DNA of 64,000 nt from Tethya wilhelma (lineage: Eukaryota > Porifera > Demospongiae > Tethyida > Tethyidae): the NCBI GenBank assembly GCA_964030475.1, contig CAXIPT010000009.1:2271542-2335541 (forward strand). Direction: 5' to 3'. The position numbers and the translations under genes were made by a program. The first letter of the stretch is position 1. Each line of letters begins with the position of its first letter. Of the stretch, positions 20,530-34,367 are shown one piece after another. The notes beneath the pieces are model-generated. The model saw nothing but the letters and a program-made list of their open reading frames with translations. It did no database searches and was not told the origin of the DNA.

Positions 20530-22666
20530 CCACCTTTCTTCCTCTTCTTTTCGTCCTCACTGTCTGTCCACTACTTCCTTCAATCCCGTCCACTTCAGAA
20601 CACACCGAATTTGGAGTTCTAGATCTTGAATTTCTCGACCGACCGCTTTCAGAACTAGCTCTACTGGTTCTACCACTACTGGTCACTTGTACACTTGACT
20701 CCTTTACCGACTCCTTAGCAACAACACTAGTTCTCCTTGGAGATGACTCCTTCTCTTTGGAAGGAGCTACTTCCTTAGAAACGTCACTGCTAACCGAACA
20801 TGGTGGATCAGTAAGTGGTTGTGAAGGAGAAGTGTTGGTACTTTGTTGCGAGTTGCTTTGCTCTTGGTGTGATACATCTTCAGCAGTCGGAGAGCTCAAA
20901 GTGAAGACGCTCTCTTGAATGTCGGAGCTGGTGGTTTGTAATTCTGGAATGGAGCTTTCGCCGGCAAAGAGATTGAGTTGTGGACGAACGATTCCGGACA
21001 GACCGGTATCTCCCAACAGATGTGAGTGGGTGTTTTGAAGGACTTCGTTCAGCGTGCTGGAAATGGCCTCGTCTGTGCTCTGTTCTTTGCTAAGTTGTGA
21101 AGTTCTCTTTTTGGGAGTTCTCATTAAAGAAGAAGGAGAAATGGTGCTGCCTTTTGTTGCTGTAGCTGGTAAAGGAGCTTCACCATCTTTGTCAACAGAT
21201 GGAGTAGTTCTTTCAGCTTCTTTTTGACCATCTGTTTCTTCTCTACCAACTACACCTGGTTCAGTGTCCTGTGAACCAACAAGAGCAGCTGTCTTGTTTG
21301 AATTTGATGTTTCTTCTTGTTGACTGACAGTCTTTGTCAGTTGTGACTCTTGAAGGGGACTAGCAGCAACTGTTCTTCTTGGTCTGCCAGAGATCACCTT
21401 TGGAGCTACCTTCTTCCTCATTCTGTGACCACCACTTCCCCCACCACTAACAGCCTTTGGGCTAGCTCCACTCAAACTTGGAGTGGTTGGCTTTCTTACT
21501 AGTGAAACAGCTGCAGTGTTGCTAGTCAAAGGTGAGCTGTTTGACTCATCTACAGCTGTACCTTGTGTTGTTCTTGACACTGGTGTGTCACTATCGAGTG
21601 TAGTTCTATTTGAGCTTGGGTTTGAATTGGAATCTTTCACAGTTGATTCACTATTGTCAGTGGAATCCATACTGGTGTCTTGTGGGTTGGTGCCATCTTG
21701 TCCTTCGCTCTGAACATGGCTGGATTGTTTTGGTTGCTCTTTGGCAGCTGCTAAAGTTGAAGAAGACACTCTTCGTCTTCTTCTAGTCTTAGTACCTAAT
21801 GGAGGACAAGAAACATAGAGACATTTCTCAAGCTTTCTCTCTCACACACATACTCTTTCTCTTTCTTTTTGTACACAGCTAGCCTCTGTGTGAAAGCACA
21901 TAATGTAAATGGAGGAAATAATTCCATATTGCTAATTATTGCAAGCTTTCTCTCTCACACACACATACTGTCCCTTTTTGTACACAGCTACATAGCCTCT
22001 GTGTGAAAGAACCATCTAAAGTGAGTGAGTATCCATTATTAGCATATATTAACATAATTTGATTATGGCTCCGCCATCCCCATTGTAACATAATGTAGAT
22101 GTACACCCCTTACATATGCCTCGACTGTAGAACAATACCCAACAATAGCAGGAGGATGGGCCAAGCCAATTAGGAACTACGAATATTTAAATCTCATGAC
22201 AAAAGGCACAAAATGAAGCAAACAAGTGCTTGAAATGAGTCAAGTAAATATACTGTTGTAGCAATAAACAATACATTAAACATTCTTGATGAAATACTCG
22301 TACAAAAAAGTAACAACATAATATTATGAAGTAGTTCAGATGCTGTGAAAAATGCTAGCACTCTAAATCCACAGGGTTCTAGGGGGGTATTGCTATTAGA
22401 AATTCAAGAGCTAAGACCGCCTGTTCACTATACTTTAACTACTGTGTGTATTTTATCCACTTACCACTAGTTTCCACCTCACTGGAGCTCTCTCCTCCCG
22501 TGGCACTGCCATCCTCTCCTCCAGACAGTCTCTTCTCCCCTCGTCCTGATCCCGAGCGTCTCCTAGCTCCACTCTTCCCACCCCTCACACCTGCACCACC
22601 CTCACCACCTCCACTTGAGCTGGTTGCCCGGGGTGCTGAGAAGTTTGGCTTGAACTTCAGCTTCAT
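19521..22666 (-). CDS. BDP1: TFIIIB subunit B'' (BDP1) homologue, interrupted by a gap
   Basis: BDP1 is the SANT-domain subunit of TFIIIB that recruits RNA polymerase III to tRNA and 5S genes in the nucleus. Visible exons: 22666..22465 (MKLKFKPNFSAPRATSSS), 21795..20534 (Ser/Thr-rich disordered region), 20465..20278, 19840..19746 and 19679..19521. The third ends with PDRSTMTMQELIYYNPTANP, the conserved motif before the SANT domain. The fourth (SRFFKALSQVGTDFTMMTLL) and the start of the fifth (NKFKKEEKSNPHL) match the SANT domain. The exon expected between them is missing; 19841-20277 holds an N and a repeat element instead. The reading frame ends about 45 residues after the SANT helix 3, much shorter than the vertebrate protein. 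The last exon may contain a 63-bp intron ending ttctacag; either reading stays in frame. Confidence 0.85.
19923..20275. mobile_element. Repeat element rich in CGAAAATT, next to an N
   Basis: The word acgaaaatt or a close variant occurs about seven times, in both simple and inverted settings (gtagtcgctgcggactac is a small inverted pair). The block starts at the N at 19923 and ends with cacgatttacggtac. It has no coding content, and a decayed relative with ttcacgatcacaatc occurs near 63070-63130. It replaces the expected BDP1 exon. A MITE is the best guess. Confidence 0.4.
20496..20526. repeat. (GA)n microsatellite in a BDP1 intron
   Basis: Pure GA run of about 30 bases close to the splice acceptor side of the intron 20466-20533. 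Confidence 0.9.
21796..22464 (-). other. BDP1 intron 1 (669 bp)
   Basis: Bordered by a GTAAGT donor at 22464 and a ccattag acceptor at 21796. AT-rich, with two similar CT/CA-rich segments (about 21835-21865 and 21945-21975); no gene seen. Confidence 0.7.
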
Positions 22667-23010
22667 GTCTAATGCAAACTACAGACTGGACATACACATA
22701 TCATACCATTGTAAAATACACAATAAAAATCATGTATTGCACAACAGACTAGTCAAATTTCAAATTCCTTGACTACATTGCACAAACGCATGAACAGATT
22801 GAGGCATTCTACTAGTACACAGGTATAAGTTGTCTAGAGCATACCTTGCTAATTGTGGCTCACGCTGTGCGACTGTTTAATAACTTCTTCGGCTCATTTT
22901 TAGGACCCTGTATCCTTTTGTGTTTACTCCATTTAGTTCTAATTAATGCGCACCATGTATTTCTAATTAATGCCCGCCCACACAAGATTTCTGCAGAAGC
23001 AGGAGAAGAA
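22667..23010. promoter_or_regulatory. Shared head-to-head promoter region of BDP1 and REXO4
   Basis: The two start codons face away from each other 344 bp apart. No TATA box is evident. A short direct repeat (ctaattaatgc, at 22940 and 22963) lies on the REXO4 side. Co-regulation is inferred from the spacing only. Confidence 0.5.
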
Positions 23011-24671
23011 ATGCCCAAGCGCAAGTCAGGAAAGCACCAGAAAGCTAAAAGAAAACGAAGAACAAAAGAACATAAACCTGCTGTTGCCAAAACTCTTGAG
23101 AACAATGAAGAATCATCCCCTTCCCACAGCAAAGTTCATGAAGTTGCTCAGAATCCTAGTGTGACTGAATACTCTACCAATTGGAAGGCTTTAGCAAAGG
23201 TAGACAGTGTAAAAATCAGCAGCAATTTCACTTGTATGACTGTATATTCATTTACCATAGCAACTAGGATTGGAGACAACTCGCAAGGACCACACTGATG
23301 AGGATCGTGATAGCACAGACCATCAGAGGATCAGAACTGGTTCACGTAGCAACGATTCTAAAAGAGGTGGACATAGAAGACATAATGATCCCTTTTCAAA
23401 GCATTTTAAAGGACCACCTTCATCAAAGACGACAGACTCTAAGAGCAGAAAGAGAGAGAGAACGACCGCTGATGACATTTGGTTTGATGATGTTCCACTG
23501 GAACTAGTGGAAGGAGAACCAGTGGCTAAGAAAAGCAAAACAACATCTCTTGTAACCGGCAGTGATAAAATGTAAGTACATGTTATCATAAACCTAGCTA
23601 GGTATACACCAATCACTTGATGTTAGTCACCACTGAGGCACGTTTGCTTAGATATACCTGTAAGTTTACCTTTCACAGCTTACTTTATGGAGTGCCAACC
23701 AGAAAAAAACAACGATGTGCTAGGTGGTCTATAATGACATATTTTCATTTTCTTTTTTCTCATGCAGTGCTGGCAAGTGTGTCTCTTTGGACTGTGAGAT
23801 GGTGGGTACTGGACCGGGTGGAGAGTTCAGTATGTTGGCGAGATGTTCCATTGTCAATCACCATGGTAACGTACTCTATGACAGCTACGTGGCACCCATG
23901 GATAGAGTTACTGATTATCGGACCAGATTTAGTGGAATAAGACCTCGTGATTTGGTAGGAGGTAAGCTAGTGTTTTGGCATAAGAACATGACTGTTTCAC
24001 ACTCAATGCATGACGTTATGCATGTGTGCACATGTATTCAGCTCCAGATTTCAAGACAGTTCAAAAGAGTGTCTCTGATATTATCACTGGAAGGAAGCTA
24101 GTGGGACATGGGATTCAAAATGATCTCAAGGTAATCACTAAGAGTCAATATCAATGGGTTATTATTAATTTTCCAACTTTTTTCTACAGGTTCTTCTTCT
24201 TTCCCATCCCAAGAGAGACATAAGAGATACTTCAAAGTATAAGCCATTTAGGACAATATCTAATGTAAGTTAGTTCTGTTCATTAGCCATTCCCAGCTTC
24301 TCTCTTTCCCCCTGAGACCTGTCCCAGCTAGTCTTCTCTTTTGGCGAAGGCCTGAAAATGAAGCTAGTTTTGACTAATCTTTTTTCCATCTATACAGGGT
24401 GGCACTCCTGGACTACGTAAACTAGCAATGGAAATTCTTAAGCTTGAAATCCACGACAAAGAGCATGATTCAGTAAGAACCATATATATACATGTATCAT
24501 TCCGAGTGCAATCAGTAACACAACCATACTTCTTTTGTGTACTACATATACACCTGATTTTAGATTGAAGATGCACGCATTGCCATGAGACTGTATCAAA
24601 TGTCCAAAAGACAATGGGAGTGTAGCCTCAAGACAAGGTTAAAGAAGCCTAAACCTAACTTCCAATCTTAG
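23011..24671 (+). CDS. REXO4: RNA exonuclease 4 (DEDDh family)
   Basis: Seven exons: 23011..23199, 23261..23571, 23768..23961, 24042..24130, 24190..24264, 24398..24472, 24564..24671; about 346 residues. A Lys/Arg-rich N-terminus ([19 protein letters not shown]) suggests nucleolar targeting. The 3'-5' exonuclease domain is complete: Exo[15 protein letters not shown], Exo[13 protein letters not shown], Exo[18 protein letters not shown] with the His and Asp in the right spacing. The segment [14 protein letters not shown] is typical of REXO4/ISG20L proteins, which act in rRNA processing. The start was chosen because it gives the basic N-terminus and an in-frame exon; a longer upstream frame is not convincing. 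Broken copies of its last exons lie at three later places in the window. Confidence 0.93.
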
Positions 24672-25254
24672 ACTCACTCTTCAGGCACCTAATTCAGTAG
24701 AATCACTGAATGGATGATTAAATGTTACACACATCATGTAATAACAGCTATTGTTGACAAAGTTTATGTGTATAGAGTCTGTATGAATAACTAATCTCTT
24801 GCACATGTAATCACGTTTGATCAGTGCATGAATTTGATTACTGATTCCTATGAATTGAGGGACAATCCCATTCATAGTTTATAGCATTCTCAATTCCTGT
24901 TAAGCACAGTGTTTACTCCCTAATAAGGATTCTACACAAACATTAAGTTAGTTAAGTGTGTAGTCGGTCTGGTTTTGAGAAGAATTGGCAGATGACTATA
25001 AAGTCAGAGAGTAAAGATTTTGTCTCTATCTCAACAACTGGTTTATCACACCCCACTACTTTAAGATATTGCTATATAGTCATAGTAAAGTTTTGCTAGT
25101 ATAGAACTGAGGAGTATAAAGTTGAGTGTCTATACATAATTATAATCATTACAAATCTCAGAAGTGTGTCTTGTGTTCGAGCTAGCAAGTCCACCCTACT
25201 TGGACTCCACCAAGAAGTGTGGTGGGAGTATAATTCAAGTTTACCACACTCATA
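24672..25254. other. REXO4 3' flank and 5' region of TRANK1-like copy A
   Basis: No gene. The sequence from about 24830 to 25200 aligns in pieces with the region upstream of the CARD exon (34920-35215): both carry cctaataaggattc and cattacaaatctcagaa in the same order. The duplicated unit therefore included the promoter and the end of REXO4. Confidence 0.65.
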
Positions 25255-28200
25255 ATGACTGCTAAAGCTGTTTCAAGCCATGGTAATGGTGGTAGCAAGC
25301 CTACTACCTATCATTGGAGTGACAAAGCACCACACCCAGATGATTTCTTTGGTAAAGAAGATACCATAGACATTGAGTTTCCAAGCAGTGAAGATGTAAG
25401 TCTGTCCTATATATTATTATTATATTATATAAAATTTAATTGTATACAGTGCATGGTAATCAATTACTAGTATATTTTTATAGGCATTAAGAGTTCTGGA
25501 AGAGATAAATAAGGAAGGCGAGAAGCATATGACAAATGAAGAATATGTTGAAGCACTGTGGAAATATCTGTACTCGAAGCGAATATGTACCAAGTATAAT
25601 ATTTCTGGAAGAGTCTCTTGGAAAGCCTGTGATGGTATAATGGCTGCAGCAGTAGAAGCCTCTTGGACTGTAACTAGTCATAAGCATTTTCTTAATTATG
25701 TTAATGAAAATTTCAAGTTTATCACTGAACAACAGGATATTGAACAAGATTTTCTTGTCAGAGTAAGCCAACTAATGTCACAATGATGTGTACATTTGAT
25801 CACTATCATGTCAGGACCTTAAACTTGTTTCTTGCGATGTTTGACAATGCCTTTAATGATTATTTCACTATATTATATCCTTATATATAGGTACATTACA
25901 AGCATGCTCAGTGTTATTTACTTAGGAGCCAGTATCTTTATTTCCGCTTAAAACAATACCATGAAGAATGTAGATTGGCAATAGGGGATCTCATTCAATG
26001 TCATCATCTTCAAATGAATGAATTTATATCTGAACCAGATACAAAATATTTAACTGAGGCCATTACTCAAGTTGTCGAGTGGAGTAAGTAACTAAACTAT
26101 TGCTAGAAAGCTAATCTCTGCATGATATTGTGTTGAAATCCAAGGCTATTATTATAATATTGTGTTACACTTTTACAGATTACCATAGAGAATCTGACTA
26201 CCGTGCTGTTTTTAACTCAGTACATAGCTCAACTTCATTGTTTATCAAACTACTAGAGAAAACACTGACATCCTCATCAACTAGATATGCCCATCTTGAT
26301 CTACTATTTACTACACATGTAAAGGACCAACGGCCTGAAGATTCAGGCTGTCTGGATATCAGTAAAGAGAAAGCAGTTTCATTGCTTAAAGATTTGATAA
26401 AACAATGCAGTGAAAAATTGAGCTTTAGCCATGAAGAAGTAGTATCTCTGATTTCTAGATTCTTTAAGTACTTTAACTCTAGTGAGCCCAATAGAGAAGC
26501 ATTAAGACAACATCTTGTTGATGCATATGCATCTAAAGTACCTCGTCAGCAATTACTTCCCCTTTCAAAATGTCTACGCACGAATCACAGGACAGAACTT
26601 GTGTTGAAAAAGCTATGTGATAAAATGTGGAATGATGTGACTGCTTTACTTGAAGGTGGAGATGTAAACCCAAAACAAATTGATCTCTTTAAGTTAATAA
26701 GTGTCGATGAATTGTTAGATATGACAGACACTAAATTTCTAGAGTCATTGCTTAAGCACCAAGTAGACCCAACGAGGACAGCAAAACGTCAAAAATCACC
26801 TATCTTCCAACTAACTACAAAGCTGAAGACTAGAAAGTCTATATCTATACCATTGGCAAGAAAGCAGAAGATAGTTGGTGTTATGGTGTTACTGTTGAAG
26901 CATGGATGCAGTGCCGAGGATCTTTGCAACCTTTATGATGGAACAAGAACTACACCTGTTCACATAGCAACAGAATTATGTCTAGCCACAGGTATGTATA
27001 AAGGTACATGCAATCATAATAATTTAAATGTTTGAATTCCTTAATTTTATAGGTAACACCGAGCTTCTGAGTACTGTAGTATCCAATTTCAAGCAGTCTG
27101 CCGCCCCTGATACAAAACTCTTGGATCAAAATAATGAAACTCCTATTTTCATTTTAAGCCGTCGAAACTTTTCATCGCTTGATGAGAAACTGATACACAA
27201 GACTTGTGAGATATTGATAAATGATGCAGGGATTTGCTTGGAACACAAAGATATGTATGGTCGTACCATACTGGATATCCTGCCAAGTAAGGAGTCCCAT
27301 GACCTCAGACACACCGTTATTGAGAAGTTTAGAGTACAAACAAAAGTCACCCAACCAGCTTTAAATGTAAGGCCATCAAAGTCTACAGATAAAAGGCTAA
27401 AAGAAGATGACAGTAGCACTGTCTCTCAAAAAATTGAATCAGTGGAGGAAAAGTTTGCCAGAATGTTTGGAAGTGTTATGGAGAAAGAAGACTCCTACTT
27501 TTCAACTCAAGAAAGCAGCACTGAGAACTTAAAAGCTGAAAAACCTATTGCAAAAGCTTCTGGCCAGCATTCTTTAGCTACTGAGTTAGACAAGGAACAA
27601 GCCACTAGTAAACCAGATGCTGATGCACCACAAGAACAGAAACCAATTGAACAATCATTAGCCCAACCAGACAAATTGCTTTCTGAAATAGCTGATCCTA
27701 GTGAAATAGACTTTGATGGTCTAATTTGGGAATGTGTATGCTCTGATAATGTCAAGGACTTTTTAAAGAATTCTAAATATCCATCAGAGCTCAGAGAAAG
27801 AGCTGCACAAAAAATCAGGGAAATTGCAAGTGGAGACTGGAATTTGTACCACAAAAAACGAGTATCAAAAACTGCTGAATTATATGAAGCACGTTTTTCA
27901 CCAGCCTGTCGTATAATTTGGGGAATAAAATCAATGGTATCAGAACGTATGACCGAACAGCTCAAATTAATGCTAAAACATACCTTAAAAGAACATGAAC
28001 ATGAAGAATATCCTGTGAAATCAGAAATGATAATGATTGCAGCTGTAGTTCTGAATCATGATAAAATTCATCACAATGTCAAAGTTGTTGAGAAATCATT
28101 TGGCACTCATGCACTGAAAGATATCGAAGGGATGTTTGTACCACTCGATAAACAAGAAAAGCAAGGCAAGCAGACTGAGAGACAACCAAGACATTTCATA

Positions 28201-31200
28201 AAACAACAGCATATGGATATTAAAGAAGTAAGAGAAGCTGCTGAAAGACTCAATTGCAGCTCTAAAGTGTTTGAAGATGCTGAGATGGTAGAACGAAATA
28301 AAAGATGTCTGAAGTTTTACTCACTTTCAACTCAACGCATCCTTAGTCTTCTTTATGGAAAATATAATAGACGTGACTATCCAATAGAGCCATCAGAAGA
28401 AGAGCACAGGATTATTTCCATTCCTGATAACCAAGCCATCTTACTTCTCGGAAGAAGTGGAACAGGAAAAACAACTTGCTGCCTTTGTCGAATATGGAAC
28501 AAGTTCAAAGAGTACTGGAGGGTAGTTGATCGAATTGATGTTCCTGGAATCCCAGTGTACTCATCAAAGATACATACTGAAGGTACTCAATTGCAAGCAA
28601 TCAGTGACGAGCCGTCTGGTACAGAGCCTTTGAATGTTAACAGGAAACGAAATGAAAGAACGGAACATCAACATCAAGCATTGGCTACCACTCCAGTGAA
28701 ATGCTCTGATAAAAGTTCAATGTATATGCATACACTGAGTCAGTTTTCTGATACTGAGAGCTCCATGACTGAATCTACATCAAAATCTACTGATGGTGAT
28801 ATTTCATTAGAAATTAGTGAAAGTAATATTTCAGATGTTGAACTAGACATTCAATCTAATGACCAAACGTCTTTTTATGAAGAACCAGCTAGTGAACCTC
28901 CTCAATTAAAAACATTTGATTCATATGAGGAAGCTGAAGATGAAGTAAAGAGCAAATTACAAAGTTCCAACAAAAAGTTTGAACATTTACATCAAGTGTT
29001 CATAGCCAAAAATTTTATATTCTGTGAACAAATACAGAAATTATTTTACGACTTTATTGCTGGAGATAGTTCAATAAGGACAGAGCACATGGGCCATGAA
29101 CACAGTGATTTGCCGTCCTCACTCTCAGAAATTAATGATCTTTCTTATCCTCTCTTTCTTCCAGCCCGCAAATTTTTCCTCCTACTTGATCAATCACTTG
29201 ATGATGGACAGGAATTCTTTAAGACAATTGATAGTTATGATTACTACCATGATAATGAGGAAACATTAGAAGATCTTTTATACTTCAAATATTCATTCGT
29301 TGATACTGAAAATGACAATAAAGACCAACAAGATTCAGTAATAATGACTGATCAAGCTGATAAACCAGAAAATACAGGCCAAAGAGAGAAAAAACACTTC
29401 ACAGAAGTAACTGCTGCCTATTTTGCAAAGAATTTGTGGCCAACTTTGAGAAAGAAACATGTTGATAGTAAAACTGATCCACTACTGGTCTGGACTGAAA
29501 TACAGTCCTTCATCAAAGGATCTTTTGAGGCCTTGAATAGTCCCAATGGGTACCTCTCTGAGAGTGAGTACATAGAAATTGGAGAAAAGAGGGCACCATT
29601 TTTTGTTGGTGATCGTAAAGCTGTGTACGCAGTTTTTAAAGAGTATCATGGTACAAGGCATAGAAGCATACAACCATTGTATGATGAGTGTGACTTTATT
29701 TTCAATCTATACAAAAGGCTAAAATCTTTGCTAGCTGATAGATGTCTTCCATGGTCCATCCATCGCTTGTACGTTGATGAAGTACAAGATTTCACACAGG
29801 CAGAATTGGCTGTTTTACTTCATTGCTGCCGAGATCCTAAAGGTTTCTTTCTGACAGGAGATACTGCACAAAGCATTGTACGTGGGACAGCATTCCGATT
29901 TGAAGATTTGAAGTCGATATTTCAGGACATGAAATCCAAGTTTCACAACGTAGAAGTGCCAAAGTTACACTATGTTACCACAAATCATCGCTCCCATTCT
30001 GGAATCACAGATCTTGCCTCGAGTGTAACAGATCTTCTACAAGAATACTTTCCTTACTCATTTGACCATCACAATGTTCCAAAAGACAAGCCTGAATATC
30101 ATGGAGAAACACCTCTTTTCATATGTTCTCTTGATGCTGAAGAGTCCTTAGCATTACTTCTGTCAGAAAATGACCATGAGGAAGAAAAACCCAAAGTAGA
30201 ACTTGGTGCAGATCAGGCAGTTATTGTTCGCAGTCAAGATTCCAAGCAATATCTACCCAACTTTATTAAAGACAGTGAAATTTTCTTAACCGTCGAGGAA
30301 TCCAAAGGATTAGAATTTGATGATGTAATTGTATACAACTTTTTCACTGAATTGGTAAGTTGCAATAATCGTTATGACAATTGTATTAAATTTTAATTTT
30401 GAAATGATAATATTATAGTTAATAATATTATTATGTCATTTGTAACAGGACGCACAGGATTCTGAACTATGGAGAGCAGCCATTACATATCTTGATAGAC
30501 ATCCTTCTGAGATGGTTACAAAAGAAACACTGAGGCACATTCATCCATTGACCTTTAATCCAATGTACCACAAATCTTTAAGCTATGAACTCAAGTTGCT
30601 ATACACTGTGATCACTAGAGCCAAACATAAACTTGTGTTCTATGAGTCCGGTATACAAGAGAAATATTTGCCAATGGTCAGCTACTGGATTGCTAGGAGT
30701 ATTATCCATAAAGTTGAGAGCCCTGAAGCTATTCCTAAATCATTCTTAAATACAACTAGATCATCAGAAGGTGACTGGAAAAGGAAAGGAGATGAGTACA
30801 GCCAGAAAAGGCTGTGGTTGCAAGCAAGTCGATGCTACCAGAAAGCTAAACAATCGTTACTTGAGCACAAAACAATGGCATTGTTTCACATAAGTGAAGC
30901 TGAACGGGCACAAAGACGAGTGCAAACTGAACACTTTACCCAAGCAGCTGTAGAGTTTTTTCAATGTGATGAAATCGAACATGATGTTCGTTTCCTCAGT
31001 GATGCAGCCACATGCCTATATCGTGCACAACGACTTGAAGAGGCAGCCAAACTGTTTGAACGAATGGAAAAGGTAAGAATAAAGAAAGTTTGTTAAAAGT
31101 CATGAGTTAATTCAGTTATGCTATATACTATACTTTCAGTTGGAGGAACTATTTTATGTCTACAAGGCAAAGAAGGATGATAAGAAATGTGTCAAGATTA

Positions 31201-34200
31201 AAGTGCAGATGAGAGACTACAGAGGTGCAATCATGTATCTCCTGTCCGTAAAAAAGTATGATGCTGCAGTTCAAAAAGCAGTAAGATTTGTCAGCCAACA
31301 TGACCTTGATATTCAAGGACATCCATTCCCAGAACTGACAACCATAGCACACACTTCAGCTCAAAAGTGCATTCAGTTAAAGAAGTATGACAGCTTACGT
31401 GAAATTCTAACATTATTGCCTAGCTTACCTCAAAGGGTTGATTTTCTAAAGCAAGCCCAGCTCTTTACTGATGCTTATAAAGAACTAGTCAGTGGTAAAC
31501 AGTATGAAGCTGCCTTTCGCTTGTGTAGAGCTCGAGGACTGTGGCATGAAGCTATTGAGTTAGCAAAAGTGCACGACAAGAAGATGATGTTAGATAGTCT
31601 TGTACTGCAGGAAGCAACTTCTATTTTAGTAGAGTGCAGTAAATTATCAGGGAAAGAAATGACTCGACTACAAAACCTTTCCAAACATAAAGATCTTGAA
31701 ACCAGAGCCCATGCTTTGTTACTTCAGGCAAAATCATGCCTACAAAGAAGGAAGGTTCCTGAATCATACAGGTACTGTAAACAAGCTCTAGAGGTTTATA
31801 GTGAGATAAAAGAAATCCTCAGTGTTGGACGCTTTGAAGCTTTCAATTTGTTTATTACTTATGAGGAGCATCATTTAATAACTCCATTGGAGTACACAGA
31901 AATGGCTATACAGAAATCTTTGGAAGCTAAAAGTGCAGTTGAGATTATTCAAAGCATAGACATATCCTCCTTATTTAACCGATTAGGGCATGTCTTACGA
32001 TTTTATGGTCTCGAAAAACTAGGCAAAGTGTTTTGCCTTCCCTTTAAACAAGATCTTTGGATAACTACACTCGATAAATGTCGTTCAGCAGGCATTTCTG
32101 GTAATGATTCTGATGGCATGCTACAACTGGAACCATCTACTACAGTTCTCAAAATTCATACCCATTTAAGGGAGCTTGTTACTGCATGGTTAAACCATGC
32201 TCAAAATATCATGTACAAAAAACTAGACCAGTTTCCATTTCACAGACAACTGCTACAAAATCCATACACAGTTCATTCTTGGCCACAGAATCTTGACCAC
32301 TTAATGGAATATTTTCGTGTATGCAATACAGGTTTATCCCTTTGTGAAGTAGGTAGGTTGTGTTTTGATGCACAGAAAATGATCAGGAGTATAGTTAAAC
32401 TATTTTCTCCACTTTTGCTTCTTAGTTTACCTTTAAAAATTGAACAAGTACGTTGCCTGAAGGATAGAACACCTTTAATTTACAAACATATTCAACAGGA
32501 AGTGGAATATGTCTTAAAAACAACCAGATCTAATTTAGTGAATCGAAATTTCGAATTCATTTTCAATAGTTCACGATGGTTAGAAGTTTGGAGACTTATG
32601 GGCATTTTCAGATTTGGACATGATCAACTCGAGTCAGTTCTAACTGAAATGGAATCAATAGTTGCTAAGCAACCCCCAGTTTCTAGGAACAATCCTTTAC
32701 CTTTTGACTATATTCAACTTCAACGTGGACCCACCCACTACTTCAGAATATGGGTTAGAGCCTGTGAAGTAATACAAGATGGTGACGTACTTTCTGCAAT
32801 AAAAGATCTTGTATTGCCACGTTTTTTTTCAACGATAGCCAAGAGATCAAGCTTAGGAATGCATGTAGATGATTTAGTAAACATCTTTTCGATATTTTCT
32901 CTAGCAGCATTTTCATTGTTGGCAGCTAATACAACCAAGGAACGTAGAACAACAACATTCTTTATACCACAAACATTTGCTCACATGGTAGAAACTTTTG
33001 ATAAACTTAACTGCCAAAAATCAAATGATAAGACCTTGTTGGAAGCCTGTAGTTCAACATTCAGTAACAGATATTTCAAGAACCAAGAAGTACTTGACTG
33101 CTTATGGGACATGTTGCACATTCTTCTTGGTATGTTCCACAAGCCATTTGCAGTACTGCACCATTCTGTTGAAAAGGGTTACTATACTGAAGCAACACAT
33201 TGCCTAATTCTTGCTCTCACCATTCTCGGAAATATGGCTTTCATAACCACCAAAGATCAAGTTTACAGATATCAAAATGCTATCTTACAACAACTTAAAC
33301 CACTTGTTGAAAACTCAAGTGCAAGCTCAGCTTTAAATACTTTACAGCAAGTCTACATTTTATTCGCAAAGTGTACAGGTACTCAAGACATTTTCCATAG
33401 CATTGTACAGCTGCTCAGATCTCTGACAGCTTCAGATGGTTCAGTTGTTGAACTGAAAGCAACAGTTGACTCAGCCTTGAAAATACATTTTTCCTTTACA
33501 AACTGTTCACCTGATTCAATTCCTTATCGTCAACTAATTAAGTTGAGTGATGATTTTACTATAGAAAGTACGGTTAAAAAACTAGCTAAGCATTTATCAC
33601 ATCCAGGAACTTGGCCAGCACCAAAACAATTGTCCTCAGCAAATGATGCTACTCAAGCTCAAATAAGTGCTGAGCCACTGCCTGCACCAGGTGAGAGTCT
33701 TCACAAGGAACCATTACCTAAAGCAGAACACAATGAGCCTCAACATGACTTTGATTTGTTTGAAACTGATGTTAAAGGTAGTATGTACATCAGCCCATGC
33801 TATGTATGCAGTAAATACGATGATAGTGAGGACATTGTAGCTCACAGTGCTAGAGCAGATCACATCCAAAACAAACAAGATTTTGAAAAATTTGACACTG
33901 AATTTAAGTGGCATTATCAATCATGTTTAAGAGCCTTACATGAAAAAATTGGGTATAGCACAAGCAAAAATATCAGTCATGAACACCACAAGCTTATCAT
34001 TCAAGCTGGTGATATGATACGGGAAAACGACAAAAAAATTGAACATGTAAGGAGTACATGTAACTGGGTTGATGGCTTTGAATTGCTACAAGAATTGACA
34101 GACGAAGCTGATGAACTTATTAGGCTCATAGGAAAGCATGAAAAAGATCATTCTTCAGATTCAAGTGAAGATAAGATAGACACTGGCCTGCCTACAGTAC

Positions 34201-34367
34201 AAGATGATACAGACCAAGATGTAATGGTGTTTAATGTTCAACATCAGCAAATAGCTGAACATGACCCAAGTGTCCAGCGACAAGATTCAGCTAAGAACAA
34301 ACCTAGAGGTAGAAGGACTAATAATTATTGGAAGTATAAAAATAGGAAGCAAAACATAATACACTAG
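25255..34367 (+). CDS. TRANK1-like TPR/ankyrin/SF1A helicase protein, copy A
   Basis: Seven exons: 25255..25395, 25484..25762, 25891..26083, 26179..26991, 27053..30354, 30449..31072, 31140..34367; about 2859 residues, near the length of human TRANK1. Residues 50-205 look like a TPR region, and about 205-540 like degenerate ankyrin repeats. A UvrD/Rep-type helicase is split by a low-complexity insert: Walker A LLLGRSGTGKTTCC (~940), motif II YVDEVQDFTQAE (~1383), motif III FFLTGDTAQSIVRG, TTNHRSHSG (~1452), motif V ESKGLEFDDVIVYNF (~1560), motif VI LLYTVITRAKHKL (~1630). All main motifs look intact. A long helical region follows, then a possible zinc-binding site CYVC...H...H (~2670) and a basic end. 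First of a head-to-tail series; presumably cytoplasmic or nuclear. The biochemical role of TRANK1 is not settled. Confidence 0.9.

Noticed and set aside
22846..23010. Upstream start of REXO4 at 22846
   Set aside because: Would add a hydrophobic segment unlike the family; the ATG at 23011 gives the usual basic start.
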